From the NCBI RefSeq assembly GCF_902497745.1, contig NZ_CABVHJ010000010.1, positions 73,004 through 137,003 of the forward strand: a DNA stretch of 64,000 nt. Direction: 5' to 3'. The translations under genes and the position numbers were made by a program. Shown here one piece after another: positions 44,129-53,572 of the stretch (positions are counted from its first letter, which is position 1; the number at the start of each line of letters is the position of its first letter). The notes beneath the pieces are model-generated. The model was not told the origin of the DNA. It saw only the letters and a list, made by a program, of their open reading frames with translations, and searched no databases. This stretch comes from Pseudomonas fluorescens (GTDB taxonomy: Bacteria > Pseudomonadota > Gammaproteobacteria > Pseudomonadales > Pseudomonadaceae).

Positions 44129-45067
44129 ATGTCTGCTTCCCTCGCATTCGTCTTTCCAGGACAAGGTTCGCAGTCCCTCGGCATGCTGGCCGAGCTGGGC
44201 GCGGAATATCCGTTGATCCTCGAAACTTTCAAAGAAGCCTCTGAGGCTCTGGGTTATGACCTGTGGGCACTGACCCAGCAGGGCCCGGAAGAGCAGCTTA
44301 ATCAAACCGATAAAACCCAACCGGCCATTCTGACCGCTTCGATCGCCCTGTGGCGTCTGTGGCTGGCTGAAGGCGGCGCGCGTCCGGCCTTTGTTGCCGG
44401 TCACAGCCTGGGTGAATACAGCGCGCTGGTCGCTGCCGGTAGCCTGACACTGGCTGACGCAGTCAAGCTCGTTGAGCGCCGCGGTCAGTTGATGCAGGAA
44501 GCGGTTCCGGCCGGGCAGGGCGGCATGGCTGCCATTCTCGGTCTGGAAGATGCTGACGTGCTGGCAGCCTGCGCGGAAGCTGCGCAAGGCGAAGTGGTTA
44601 GCGCTGTTAACTTCAACTCCCCGGGTCAGGTAGTCATCGCCGGCGCCAAGGCCGCCGTTGAGCGCGCGATCGAAGGTTGCAAGGCGCGTGGTGCCAAGCG
44701 TGCCATGCCGTTGCCGGTGAGCGTGCCGTCGCACTGTGAGCTGATGCGTCCGGCCGCCGAGCGTTTTGCCGAATCCATCGCCGCCATCGACTGGCAGGCG
44801 CCGCAGATCCCGGTCGTACAGAACGTCAGCGCGCAAGTGCCGGCTGATCTGGAAACCCTCAAGCGTGATCTGCTCGAACAACTGTACAAGCCCGTGCGCT
44901 GGGTCGAGTCGGTACAGACTCTGGCCGCCAAAGGCGCGACCAATCTGGTCGAATGCGGCCCGGGTAAAGTCCTGGCCGGTCTGAACAAGCGTTGCGCCGA
45001 AGGCGTGGCGACTTCCAACCTCAATACCCCAGACGCTTTCGCTGCCGCTCGCGCAGCGCAAGCCTGA
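44129..45067 (+). CDS. fabD: Malonyl-CoA:ACP transacylase
   Basis: The 312-residue enzyme moves malonyl from CoA to ACP. FVFPGQGSQSLGM opens the protein, and the nucleophile is S93 in GHSLGEYSAL. TAGGGG precedes the ATG at 44129. A 123-nt gap after plsX may hold an extra promoter; none is clear. Confidence 0.97.
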   Translation: MSASLAFVFPGQGSQSLGMLAELGAEYPLILETFKEASEALGYDLWALTQQGPEEQLNQTDKTQPAILTASIALWRLWLAEGGARPAFVAGHSLGEYSALVAAGSLTLADAVKLVERRGQLMQEAVPAGQGGMAAILGLEDADVLAACAEAAQGEVVSAVNFNSPGQVVIAGAKAAVERAIEGCKARGAKRAMPLPVSVPSHCELMRPAAERFAESIAAIDWQAPQIPVVQNVSAQVPADLETLKRDLLEQLYKPVRWVESVQTLAAKGATNLVECGPGKVLAGLNKRCAEGVATSNLNTPDAFAAARAAQA

Positions 45068-45083
45068 ATCAGGAGAAACTTGC

Positions 45084-45827
45084 ATGAGTCTGCAAGGTAA
45101 AGTTGCACTGGTTACCGGTGCAAGCCGTGGCATTGGTCAGGCTATCGCGCTGGAACTGGGTCGTCAGGGCGCCATCGTCATTGGTACCGCGACTTCCGCT
45201 TCGGGCGCTGAGCGTATTGCTGCCACCCTGAAAGAAAACGGTATTCAGGGCACAGGTTTCGAACTCAACGTCACCAGCGACGAATCGGTCAGCGCCGTGC
45301 TGGCGGGTATTCAGGAGCAGTTCGGTGCGCCAGTGGCGATCCTGGTCAATAATGCCGGCATCACCCGCGATAACCTGATGATGCGCATGAAAGACGACGA
45401 ATGGTACGACGTGATCGATACCAACCTGAACAGTCTGTATCGCCTGTCCAAGGGCGTTCTGCGCGGCATGACCAAGGCGCGTTGGGGTCGAATTATCAGT
45501 ATTGGCTCGGTGGTGGGTGCCATGGGCAACGCAGGCCAAGTAAACTATGCAGCCGCCAAGGCCGGTCTGGAAGGTTTCAGCCGTGCAATGGCGCGTGAAG
45601 TCGGTTCGCGTTCGATTACGGTCAACTCGGTAACCCCAGGGTTTATCGACACCGATATGACGCGCGAGCTGCCTGAAGCACAGCGTGAAGCCTTGCAGAC
45701 GCAGATTCCGCTGGGTCGTCTGGGACAAGCTCAAGAGATCGCGTCTGTGGTCGCTTTTCTTGCATCCGACGGTGCGGCATACGTCACTGGGGCTACAATC
45801 CCGGTGAACGGTGGGATGTACATGTAA
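45084..45827 (+). CDS. fabG: 3-oxoacyl-ACP reductase
   Basis: The 247-residue SDR has TGASRGIGQAIA, NNAGITRDNL and Y-A-A-A-K. It reduces 3-oxoacyl-ACP with NADPH. CAGGAG precedes the start, 16 nt after fabD. Confidence 0.97.
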   Translation: MSLQGKVALVTGASRGIGQAIALELGRQGAIVIGTATSASGAERIAATLKENGIQGTGFELNVTSDESVSAVLAGIQEQFGAPVAILVNNAGITRDNLMMRMKDDEWYDVIDTNLNSLYRLSKGVLRGMTKARWGRIISIGSVVGAMGNAGQVNYAAAKAGLEGFSRAMAREVGSRSITVNSVTPGFIDTDMTRELPEAQREALQTQIPLGRLGQAQEIASVVAFLASDGAAYVTGATIPVNGGMYM

Positions 45828-46023
45828 GTAAAATGTGACGGATTGCTTCAAAAAAATGTCATACGAGCTGTCTAAAATCCGTTATAAAGCTGCAATCTAT
45901 TTATAGGCAGAGGGCTGCAGGGTTTGAGGAGTGAAGCTTTCAGTTGAAAAACTGAAAAGTCTTTCTATACACTTACCCACTGGCCAGCTGCCTGAATTTG
46001 TCCATTAGGAGTGAAAACAAGGT

Positions 46024-46260
46024 ATGAGCACCATCGAAGAGCGCGTCAAGAAAATCGTTGCCGAGCAACTGGGTGTTAAAGAAGAAGAAGTGGTCAACAC
46101 CGCTTCCTTCGTAGAAGACCTGGGTGCCGACTCCCTTGACACCGTTGAGCTGGTGATGGCTCTGGAAGAGGAATTCGAGACCGAAATCCCTGACGAAGAA
46201 GCTGAGAAGATCACTACTGTACAAGCTGCAATCGACTACGTTACTAGCCACCAGGCGTAA
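46024..46260 (+). CDS. acpP: Acyl carrier protein
   Basis: The 78-residue acidic protein has the phosphopantetheine site S37 in GADSLDTVE. A 196-nt gap after fabG suggests a separate promoter as in E. coli, and a strong terminator follows, allowing high expression of this gene alone. TTAGGAG lies before the ATG. Confidence 0.98.
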   Translation: MSTIEERVKKIVAEQLGVKEEEVVNTASFVEDLGADSLDTVELVMALEEEFETEIPDEEAEKITTVQAAIDYVTSHQA

Positions 46261-46289
46261 TAGTTTGTAATCGTTGTTTGCTGTCATGG

Positions 46290-46324
46290 AAAAACCGCAC
46301 TGCCATCATGGCGTGCGGTTTTTT
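46290..46324 (+). terminator. Terminator after acpP
   Basis: Outer stem AAAAACCGCAC / GTGCGGTTTTTT with an inner hairpin TGCC/GGC. It lies 30 nt after acpP and 45 nt before fabF. Confidence 0.9.
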
Positions 46325-46368
46325 CTTTAGGCCTGATGCAAAATCGTCATTTGAAAAAGGAGAGTGCT

Positions 46369-47613
46369 GTGTCGCGTAGACGCGTCGTAGTCACCGGTAT
46401 GGGTATGTTGTCGCCACTGGGCACGGATGTGCCGAGCAGTTGGCAGGGCATTCTGGCTGGCCGCAGTGGCATTGGTCTGATCGAACACACCGACCTTTCT
46501 GCCTATTCCACCCGCTTTGGCGGCTCGGTAAAGGGCTTCAATGTCGAGGAATACCTGTCGGTCAAGGAAGCGCGCAAGCTCGACCTGTTCATTCAGTACG
46601 GTCTTGCCGCAGGCTTTCAAGCCGTGCGCAACGCTGGCCTGGAAGTTACCGACGCCAACCGTGAACGCATTGGCGTGGCCATGGGTTCGGGCATTGGCGG
46701 TCTGACCAACATCGAAGAAACCAGTCGTACCCTGCATGAGACGGGCCCGCGTCGTATCTCGCCATTCTTCGTGCCAGGCTCGATCATCAATATGATTTCC
46801 GGTTTCCTGTCCATCCACCTGGGAGCACAGGGACCTAACTACGCCATCGCCACCGCTTGTACCACCGGTACGCACTGCATCGGCATGGCGGCGCGCAACA
46901 TCATGTACGACGAAGCCGACGTGATGATTGCCGGCGGTGCCGAAATGGCCGCGTGCGGTCTGGGCATGGGCGGCTTCGGCGCGTCCCGTGCGCTGTCGAC
47001 CCGCAACGATGAGCCGACTCGCGCCAGCCGACCATGGGACAAGGGCCGTGATGGCTTTGTATTGTCCGACGGTGCCGGCGCACTGGTTCTCGAAGAGCTG
47101 GAACACGCCAAGGCACGCGGTGCGACCATCTACGCCGAGCTGATCGGCTTCGGTACCAGCGGCGATGCGTTCCACATGACCTCGCCTCCTGCCGACGGCG
47201 CCGGTGCTGCACGCTGCATCACCAATGCGTTGCGCGATGCGAAGATCAACGTCGATCAAGTGCAGTACATCAACGCCCACGGTACTTCGACCCCGGCCGG
47301 CGACCTCGCCGAAGCCAACGCGATCAAGTCGGTGTTCGGCGAGCACGCCTACAAACTGGCAGTCAGCTCGACCAAATCGATGACCGGTCACCTGTTAGGT
47401 GCGGCGGGCGCGGTTGAAGCGATCTTCAGCGTTCTTGCGATCAACAGCCAGGTTGCGCCGCCGACCATCAACCTCGATGAGCCGGACGAAGGCTGCGATC
47501 TCGATTTCGTGCCGCACACCGCGCGCAACATGGACATCGATGTCGTGCTGTCGAACTCCTTCGGTTTTGGCGGCACCAACGGCACTCTGGCGTTCCGTCG
47601 GTTCGCAGGCTGA
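46369..47613 (+). CDS. fabF: 3-oxoacyl-ACP synthase II
   Basis: The 414-residue condensing enzyme has the active Cys in ATACTTGTHC, and His residues in INAHGTSTP and MTGHLLGAAG. GTG at 46369 begins VSRRRVVVTGMG, with AAGGAGAG about 5 nt upstream; an upstream ATG at 46336 lies too near the terminator and adds non-family residues. It overlaps pabC by 1 nt. Confidence 0.97.
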   Translation: MSRRRVVVTGMGMLSPLGTDVPSSWQGILAGRSGIGLIEHTDLSAYSTRFGGSVKGFNVEEYLSVKEARKLDLFIQYGLAAGFQAVRNAGLEVTDANRERIGVAMGSGIGGLTNIEETSRTLHETGPRRISPFFVPGSIINMISGFLSIHLGAQGPNYAIATACTTGTHCIGMAARNIMYDEADVMIAGGAEMAACGLGMGGFGASRALSTRNDEPTRASRPWDKGRDGFVLSDGAGALVLEELEHAKARGATIYAELIGFGTSGDAFHMTSPPADGAGAARCITNALRDAKINVDQVQYINAHGTSTPAGDLAEANAIKSVFGEHAYKLAVSSTKSMTGHLLGAAGAVEAIFSVLAINSQVAPPTINLDEPDEGCDLDFVPHTARNMDIDVVLSNSFGFGGTNGTLAFRRFAG

Positions 47614-48428
47614 TGGACAGCTGGGTCGACGGTCAACCGGCTGACGCTCTGTCGCTGAAAGATCGCGGCCTGGCTTACGGCGATGGTCTGTTCGAGACTA
47701 TCGCCGTGCGTGGCGGCCAGCCGATCCTGCTGGATCGACACCTGGCGCGTCTGGCCGATGGCTGTTTGCGTCTGGTCATCGCGGCCGATATCGAACTGAT
47801 CCGTCATGAGCTGCTGAGCTACGCGGCAGCGATGGGCGAGGGCGTGCTCAAGCTCATCCTCACCCGAGGCGACGGTTTGCGCGGTTATGCTCCCGATCCG
47901 GCGGCGCCGGGCCGACGCATTCTGCAAGGCAATCCTCCGGCGGCTTATCCCGCTGTTCATGCTGAACAAGGCGTTCGCCTGTTCCCGTGCAGCACCCGAC
48001 TGGCCAGGCAGCCGCTACTCGCCGGGCTCAAACACCTCAATCGCCTTGAACAGGTTCTCGCCCGTGCCGAATGGCAGGACAGCGAGCACGCTGAAGGCTT
48101 GATGCTCGATCAGGCCGGTCGCGTCATTGAAGGGGTGTTCAGTAATGTGTTTCTGGTGCGCGACGGTGTGTTGATTACGCCTGATCTGAAACGCTGCGGC
48201 GTCGCCGGTGTGATGCGCGCCGAAATATTGTTTCAGGCCGAGTCATTGGCTATCCCCACGCAAATCGTCGACATCAGCCTCGAACAGTTGCAATGGGCCG
48301 ACGAAGTCTTTATCTGCAACAGCGTTTATGGCGTCTGGCCGGTACGCGCCTACGCTGCACTGAGCTGGCCGGTTGGCCCGCTCACCCGTAAACTGCAAAC
48401 CATTGCCCGCGCCCTATTGGATGCCTGA
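47613..48428 (+). CDS. pabC: Aminodeoxychorismate lyase
   Basis: The 271-residue PLP enzyme (class IV aminotransferase fold) makes 4-aminobenzoate for folate. DRGLAYGDGLFETI opens the protein, the PLP Lys is in LAGLKHLNRLEQ, and EGVFSNVFLV follows. The start overlaps the fabF stop. Confidence 0.95.
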   Translation: MDSWVDGQPADALSLKDRGLAYGDGLFETIAVRGGQPILLDRHLARLADGCLRLVIAADIELIRHELLSYAAAMGEGVLKLILTRGDGLRGYAPDPAAPGRRILQGNPPAAYPAVHAEQGVRLFPCSTRLARQPLLAGLKHLNRLEQVLARAEWQDSEHAEGLMLDQAGRVIEGVFSNVFLVRDGVLITPDLKRCGVAGVMRAEILFQAESLAIPTQIVDISLEQLQWADEVFICNSVYGVWPVRAYAALSWPVGPLTRKLQTIARALLDA

Positions 48429-48430
48429 TT

Positions 48431-49612
48431 TTGAGACGTAAACTTTTGCTGCTGCTGGAAACCGGACTGGTTCTGGCAGGGCTGTTGATGGCCGCCAGTG
48501 CCTGGAAGATTCACAGTGCACTGGAACAGCCTTTGAACATCACGCAGGAAGAACTGCTGGATGTGCCGAAGGGCTCTACACCAACCCGAACTTTCCTTTC
48601 ACTCGAAACCGATGGCGTCATCAAGGACGCGTTCTGGTTGCGAGTCTATTGGCGCTTCAATCTCGCCGGTACACCGATCCACAGCGGTGAATACCGCATG
48701 CAGCCGGGCATGACCGTCAACGGTCTGATCGATTTGTGGAAGCGTGGCGATGTGGTTCAGTACAGCCTGACTCTGGTTGAAGGCTGGAACTTCCATCAAG
48801 TGCGTGCGGCGTTGGCCAAGGATGACAAGGTCGAGCAGACCCTGAACGGTTTGAGCGACAGCGACGTCATGGCGAAGATTGGTCATAAAGGGTTGTTCCC
48901 GGAAGGCCGTTTCTTCCCCGATACCTACCGCTTCGTGCGTGGCATGTCTGATGCCGAGTTGCTGAAGAAAGCCTTTGACCGCCTCGATGAAGTTCTGGCG
49001 AAAGAATGGGAAAGTCGTTCTGCCGATGTGCCGTACACCGAACCTTATCAAGCGCTGATCATGGCTTCGCTGGTCGAGAAGGAAACCGGCGTGCCACAGG
49101 AGCGCGGGCAGATTGCCGGTGTCTTCGTGCGTCGCATGGCCCTGGGCATGCAGCTGCAGACCGATCCGACCGTCATCTATGGTCTGGGTGATCGCTACAC
49201 CGGCAAGTTGACCCGCGCGCATTTGAAAGAGCCGACGGCGTATAACACTTACGTGATTCCTGGCTTGCCGCCGACGCCGATCGCGATGGTTGGCCGCGAA
49301 GCGATTCACGCGGCATTGAACCCGGTGGACGGCACCAGCCTGTACTTTGTTGCGCGTGGCGACGGCAGCCATGTCTTCTCTGATGATCTCGATGCGCATA
49401 ACAATGCAGTGCGTGAGTATCAGCTCAAGCGCCGCGCGGATTACCGTTCCAGCCCAGCGCCGGCGGTAGCGCCTGAAGCGGCTCCGGCGACGGAAGAAGC
49501 GATTCCAGGTGCATCACCGGATACGGCGCCGGAAGCGTTGCCGCAGGTTCCGGCTCAGGAGCCTGCGCCGACCCCGGCACCGGAAGCCGCCGCCCCACAA
49601 AACACGCAATGA
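48431..49612 (+). CDS. mltG: Endolytic peptidoglycan transglycosylase MltG
   Basis: The 393-residue protein has one N-terminal membrane segment (LLLLLETGLVLAGLLMAA) and the YceG domain; the catalytic Glu is in MASLVEKETGVPQERG. It cleaves nascent glycan strands and sets chain length. The start is TTG at 48431, 2 nt after pabC, with a weak RBS. The C-terminal ~50 residues are a Pro/Ala/Glu tail not present in E. coli MltG (about 340 residues). Confidence 0.94.
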   Translation: MRRKLLLLLETGLVLAGLLMAASAWKIHSALEQPLNITQEELLDVPKGSTPTRTFLSLETDGVIKDAFWLRVYWRFNLAGTPIHSGEYRMQPGMTVNGLIDLWKRGDVVQYSLTLVEGWNFHQVRAALAKDDKVEQTLNGLSDSDVMAKIGHKGLFPEGRFFPDTYRFVRGMSDAELLKKAFDRLDEVLAKEWESRSADVPYTEPYQALIMASLVEKETGVPQERGQIAGVFVRRMALGMQLQTDPTVIYGLGDRYTGKLTRAHLKEPTAYNTYVIPGLPPTPIAMVGREAIHAALNPVDGTSLYFVARGDGSHVFSDDLDAHNNAVREYQLKRRADYRSSPAPAVAPEAAPATEEAIPGASPDTAPEALPQVPAQEPAPTPAPEAAAPQNTQ

Positions 49613-49631
49613 CGTTGATTAAGGACTGCCT

Positions 49632-50264
49632 GTGACTGGCTTGTTTATTACGCTGGAAGGCCCGGAAGGCGCCGGCAAAAGCACCAATCGCGAATACCTC
49701 GCCGAGCGCCTGCGCGCCGCCGGTATCGAAGTGGTGCTGACTCGTGAGCCTGGCGGTACGCCGCTGGCCGAGCGGATCCGTGACGTGCTGCTGGCCCCGG
49801 CCGACGAAGTCATGAACCCGGATGCCGAGCTGTTGCTGGTGTTCGCTGCACGCGCCCAGCATCTGGCCGAAGTGATTCGCCCGGCGCTGGCCCGTGGTGC
49901 GGTGGTGCTGTGTGACCGCTTCACCGATTCCACTTACGCCTACCAGGGCGGTGGTCGCGGTTTGTCGCTGGAGCGTATCGCCACGCTGGAAACCTTTGTA
50001 CAGGGTGACCTGCGTCCGGACCTGACGCTGATTTTCGATCTGCCGGTGGAAATCGGCCTGGCCCGCGCTAGTGCCCGTGGTCGTCTGGATCGTTTCGAGC
50101 TGGAAGGCCGGGCATTTTTCGAGGCCGTGCGTAGCGCGTTCCTCAAGCGTGCTGAAGCGGATCCTGCGCGTTATGTGCGCATCGATGCCGGTCAGCCATT
50201 GGTCAAGGTTCAACAATCGCTGGATACCCTGATTCCGAATTTGCTGGAGCTGGCCCGTGGCTGA
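49632..50264 (+). CDS. tmk: Thymidylate kinase
   Basis: The 210-residue kinase makes dTDP from dTMP. P-loop LEGPEGAGKST lies at 7-17; TREPGGTPLAE and DRFTDSTYAYQ, the DRx motif, follow. The start is GTG at 49632 with AAGGAC upstream. It overlaps holB by 8 nt. Confidence 0.97.
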   Translation: MTGLFITLEGPEGAGKSTNREYLAERLRAAGIEVVLTREPGGTPLAERIRDVLLAPADEVMNPDAELLLVFAARAQHLAEVIRPALARGAVVLCDRFTDSTYAYQGGGRGLSLERIATLETFVQGDLRPDLTLIFDLPVEIGLARASARGRLDRFELEGRAFFEAVRSAFLKRAEADPARYVRIDAGQPLVKVQQSLDTLIPNLLELARG

Positions 50265-51240
50265 GGCCTACCCGTGGCAGGACAGCCTCTGGCAGCAACT
50301 GGCCGGGCGTAAGCAGCACGCGCACGCCTATCTGCTGCACGGCCCGGCGGGCATTGGCAAGCGCGCGTTGGCCGAGCGTTTGATGGCCAGCCTGCTTTGC
50401 CAGCGGCCGACGCCTGACGCGTGCGGTGAGTGCAAGTCCTGCCTGCTGCTCAAGGCTGGCAGCCACCCGGATAATTACATCCTCGAGCCGGAAGAAGCCG
50501 ACAAGGCCATCAAGGTTGATCAGGTGCGCGATCTGGTCAGCTTCGTGGTGCAGACCGCGCAACTGGGCGGGCGCAAAGTGGTGCTGATCGAGCCGGTCGA
50601 GGCGATGAACATCAACGCTGCCAACGCCTTGTTGAAAAGCCTTGAAGAGCCGTCCGGCGATACGGTTTTGCTGTTGGTCAGCCATCAGACCAGCCGTTTG
50701 CTGCCGACCATCAAGAGCCGCTGCGTGCAGCAGGCCTGCCCGCTGCCGGGCGAGGCAATGAGTCTGCAATGGCTGGCTAAAGCGTTGCCCGATTGCTCAG
50801 AAGAAGAACGTGTCGAATTGCTGACGTTGGCGGCCGGCTCGCCGTTGATGGCGGTCAGCCTGCAGTCTCAGGGCGTGCGCGAGCAGCGTGCGCAAGTGGT
50901 CGAAGGCGTAAAGAAGTTGCTCAAACAGCAGCAATCGCCGACGCAATTGGCCGAAGAATGGAAAAACATTCCGATGCTGCGTCTGTTTGACTGGTTCTGC
51001 GATTGGTCGAGCCTGATCTTGCGATATCAATTGACGCAGGATGAAGCGGGTCTTGGTCTGACCGATATGCGCAAAGTCGTGCAGTACCTGGCGCAGAAAA
51101 GTGCGCAAGGCAAAGTTCTCGAGATTCAGGACTGGATACTCGCCCAGCGGCAGAAGGTCATGAGCAAGGCCAACCTCAATCCGGCGCTGCTGCTTGAAGC
51201 ATTGTTGGTGCAATGGGCGGGATTGCCTGGTCAAAGATAA
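50257..51240 (+). CDS. holB: DNA polymerase III delta' subunit
   Basis: The 327-residue clamp-loader subunit has HGPAGIGKRALAERL and the zinc site CQRPTPDACGECKSC, with the SRC-like motif (IKSRCVQQ). Delta' lacks a working ATPase site. GTG start at 50257 overlaps tmk. Confidence 0.95.
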   Translation: MAEAYPWQDSLWQQLAGRKQHAHAYLLHGPAGIGKRALAERLMASLLCQRPTPDACGECKSCLLLKAGSHPDNYILEPEEADKAIKVDQVRDLVSFVVQTAQLGGRKVVLIEPVEAMNINAANALLKSLEEPSGDTVLLLVSHQTSRLLPTIKSRCVQQACPLPGEAMSLQWLAKALPDCSEEERVELLTLAAGSPLMAVSLQSQGVREQRAQVVEGVKKLLKQQQSPTQLAEEWKNIPMLRLFDWFCDWSSLILRYQLTQDEAGLGLTDMRKVVQYLAQKSAQGKVLEIQDWILAQRQKVMSKANLNPALLLEALLVQWAGLPGQR

Positions 51241-51282
51241 GAATGTGTACCTAGACTCTGAACATCAGCAGTGGAGGTCAAC

Positions 51283-51639
51283 ATGAATGAACCCGTCAGC
51301 CCGGGCCCGCGCAACGGCATTTTGTCTCTGACCATCAAAGACAAGTCGGTGCTTTATGCCGCTTACATGCCGTTCATCAAGAACGGTGGCTTGTTCATCC
51401 CTACCAACAAGAGCTACAAGTTGGGCGACGAGGTGTTCATGCTGCTCAACCTGATGGACGAGGCCGAAAAGATTCCGGTGGCCGGCAAGGTCGCCTGGAT
51501 CACCCCAAAAGGGGCGCAAGGCAATCGCGCTGCCGGTGTCGGCGTCCAGTTCAACGAGGGCGACAACACGGCGCGCAGTCGCATCGAAACCCATCTGGCC
51601 GGAGCGCTTAAATCCGACCGTCCCACTCATACGATGTAA
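51283..51639 (+). CDS. pilZ: PilZ-domain protein
   Basis: The 118-residue protein follows holB as pilZ does in P. aeruginosa (PA2960) and has its sequence pattern (LSLTIKDKSVLYAAYMPFIKNGG...). PilZ itself supports type IV pilus function and, unlike most of its family, lacks the RxxxR site for cyclic-di-GMP; no RxxxR is seen near the N-terminus here. GGAGG precedes the ATG. Confidence 0.93.
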   Translation: MNEPVSPGPRNGILSLTIKDKSVLYAAYMPFIKNGGLFIPTNKSYKLGDEVFMLLNLMDEAEKIPVAGKVAWITPKGAQGNRAAGVGVQFNEGDNTARSRIETHLAGALKSDRPTHTM

Positions 51640-51653
51640 GTAGCCGTCTTTTT

Positions 51654-52445
51654 ATGCTTGTAGATTCCCATTGTCACCTTGATCGCCTCGACCTCGCCGC
51701 CCATGACGGTTCGCTGGATGCCGCACTTGATGCAGCCCGGCAGCGCGGAGTAGGGCACTTCCTGTGCATCGGCGTCAGCGCCGACAACGCCGCCGACGTC
51801 AAAGCCCTGGCTGAGCGTTATGACGACGTTGATTGTTCGGTTGGTGTGCATCCGCTGGATGTACAGCCGGGTGCTGCGCCGGCACTGGACTGGCTGTTGC
51901 ACGAACTCAATCACCCGAAAGTGGTGGCGATCGGTGAAACCGGCCTCGACTATCACTACGAGCCCGAAGCCGCCGAATTGCAGCAGGATTCGTTCCGCTT
52001 GCATCTGCAAGCGGCGCAGCAGACCGGCAAACCGGTGATCATCCACACCCGTGGCGCCCGAGCCGATACCCTTGAATTGCTGCGCGAAGCGGCGTTGCCT
52101 CAGGCCGGTGTGCTGCATTGCTTTACGGAAGATTGGGACATGGCCAAGGCTGCGCTGGACATGGGTTATTACATTTCCCTGTCGGGCATCGTCACCTTCC
52201 GCAATGCCGATGCGTTGCGTGATGTCGCGAGCAAGGTCCCGGCGGATCGTTTGCTGGTGGAAACCGACTCGCCGTATCTGGCGCCGATTCCTTATCGCGG
52301 TAAGCCGAACCTGCCGCAGTACGTGCGCGAAGTGGCGGAATTCCTGGCGATGCTGCGCGGTGAGAACTACGAACGCTTTGCCGAGCAGACCACCGAGAAC
52401 TTCAAGCGACTGTTCCCGCTGGCGAGTGTTAAATCTGCCCTGTAG
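51654..52445 (+). CDS. TatD-family metal-dependent hydrolase (YcfH-like)
   Basis: The 263-residue TIM-barrel hydrolase has the metal ligands HCH in DSHCHLDRLD, GETGLDYHY and ETDSPYLAP. Family members act as 3'-5' DNases. It is read from just after pilZ (14 nt) as the last gene of the fab-to-tatD run, convergent with the rgsA RNA. Confidence 0.94.
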   Translation: MLVDSHCHLDRLDLAAHDGSLDAALDAARQRGVGHFLCIGVSADNAADVKALAERYDDVDCSVGVHPLDVQPGAAPALDWLLHELNHPKVVAIGETGLDYHYEPEAAELQQDSFRLHLQAAQQTGKPVIIHTRGARADTLELLREAALPQAGVLHCFTEDWDMAKAALDMGYYISLSGIVTFRNADALRDVASKVPADRLLVETDSPYLAPIPYRGKPNLPQYVREVAEFLAMLRGENYERFAEQTTENFKRLFPLASVKSAL

Positions 52446-52465
52446 CCGATGGTCAAATCGCAGGC

Positions 52466-52582
52466 AAAAAAAACCCGGGTTCTGGGGGGTGAATCCGGGT
52501 TAAGACCATTAGGAGTAAAACAAAGGCACGCGGTCCCTTGGTACCTTTATCGGCGCGACACTTGGGGGAGATGTCGCCCGAC
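52466..52582 (-). ncRNA. rgsA: RgsA-like small RNA
   Basis: On the minus strand a strong terminator (AACCCGG ... CCGGGTT plus eight U, 52466-52501) ends a transcript that has no protein gene upstream. A second hairpin GCGACA-TCTCCCCCAAG-TGTCGC (52554-52576) lies near the 5' end. A RpoS-like -10 (CAATACT, 52589-52595) would place the start near 52582 and give about 117 nt. This fits RgsA (also called P16), the GacA/RpoS-linked RNA encoded between tatD and a TetR gene in Pseudomonas (PA2958.1). Identity rests on position and structure. The rest of the tatD-TetR gap (to 52796) has no gene. Confidence 0.75.
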
Positions 52583-52796
52583 AGTTCAAGTATTGATCAG
52601 TCTGGCGTGCAGTCCAGTTAGCCGGTCGGGGTTTTTAAACAAATTTGGAATACGTTCGCTTCAGTTGAGTTCTCATTGCGCCCAAAACGTTCTCAAAATG
52701 AACAAGAAACACAGATATGGTCGGATGATCCGTGCATTTTTGCGCAAGTTAGGCATAATACGCGGCTTCGAATTTTGACCCTTCAGACCTTTTCTT

Positions 52797-53435
52797 ATGC
52801 ACAAAGAACCTCGTAAGGTCCGTGAGTTTCGTCGCCGCGAGCAAGAAATTCTCGATACCGCGCTCAAGCTGTTCCTCGACCAAGGTGAAGACAGTGTCAC
52901 CGTCGAGATGATTGCTGATGCCGTGGGTATCGGCAAAGGCACGATCTACAAGCACTTCAAATCCAAGGCCGAGATTTATCTGCGCCTGATGCTCGATTAC
53001 GAGCGCGATTTGAACGAGCTGCTGCATTCGGCCGATGTCGACAAGGACAAGGAAGCGCTGTCCCGCGCCTACTTCGAATTCCGCATGCGCGACCCACAGC
53101 GTTATCGCCTGTTCGACCGCCTCGAAGAGAAGGTGGTCAAGGGCAATCAGGTGCCGGAAATGGTCGAGGAGCTGCACAAGATCCGTGCCTCGAACTTCGA
53201 ACGCCTGACCCTGCTGATCAAGGGCCGCATCAGCGAAGGCAAGCTCGAAGACGTGCCGCCGTACTTCCACTACTGCGCGTCCTGGGCGTTGGTGCACGGC
53301 GCTGTGGCGCTGTATCACTCGCCGTTCTGGAGCAATGTGCTGGAAGATCAGGAAGGTTTCTTCCAGTTCCTGATGGACATCGGCGTGCGCATGGGCAACA
53401 AGCGCAAGCGCGACCCGGAAACGCCAAGCAGCTGA
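52797..53435 (+). CDS. TetR-family transcriptional regulator
   Basis: The 212-residue protein has the TetR helix-turn-helix (VTVEMIADAVGIGKGTIYKHFKSK, about 37-60) and a helical C-terminal domain for ligand and dimer. An equivalent gene (PA2957) lies next to tatD in P. aeruginosa. No partner gene is beside it that would reveal the target. The ligand is unknown. Confidence 0.92.
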   Translation: MHKEPRKVREFRRREQEILDTALKLFLDQGEDSVTVEMIADAVGIGKGTIYKHFKSKAEIYLRLMLDYERDLNELLHSADVDKDKEALSRAYFEFRMRDPQRYRLFDRLEEKVVKGNQVPEMVEELHKIRASNFERLTLLIKGRISEGKLEDVPPYFHYCASWALVHGAVALYHSPFWSNVLEDQEGFFQFLMDIGVRMGNKRKRDPETPSS

Positions 53436-53572
53436 GCCATTCAGCTGCCTTATTGCGCCATGATTTCGCTACATGTCGCAGTACCGCAGGAATATACTCA
53501 GGCATAGGGCTTGCTAAAACTTGATTTGTGAGTCAAGTTTTAGCGGCTCGAAATTCTTTCGCCGGAGTGATC

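Noticed and set aside
52449..52778. A 109-codon frame after tatD with TAGGAG nearby.
   Set aside because: It runs over the rgsA terminator, has no family match and unlikely composition; the minus-strand RNA explains the region better.
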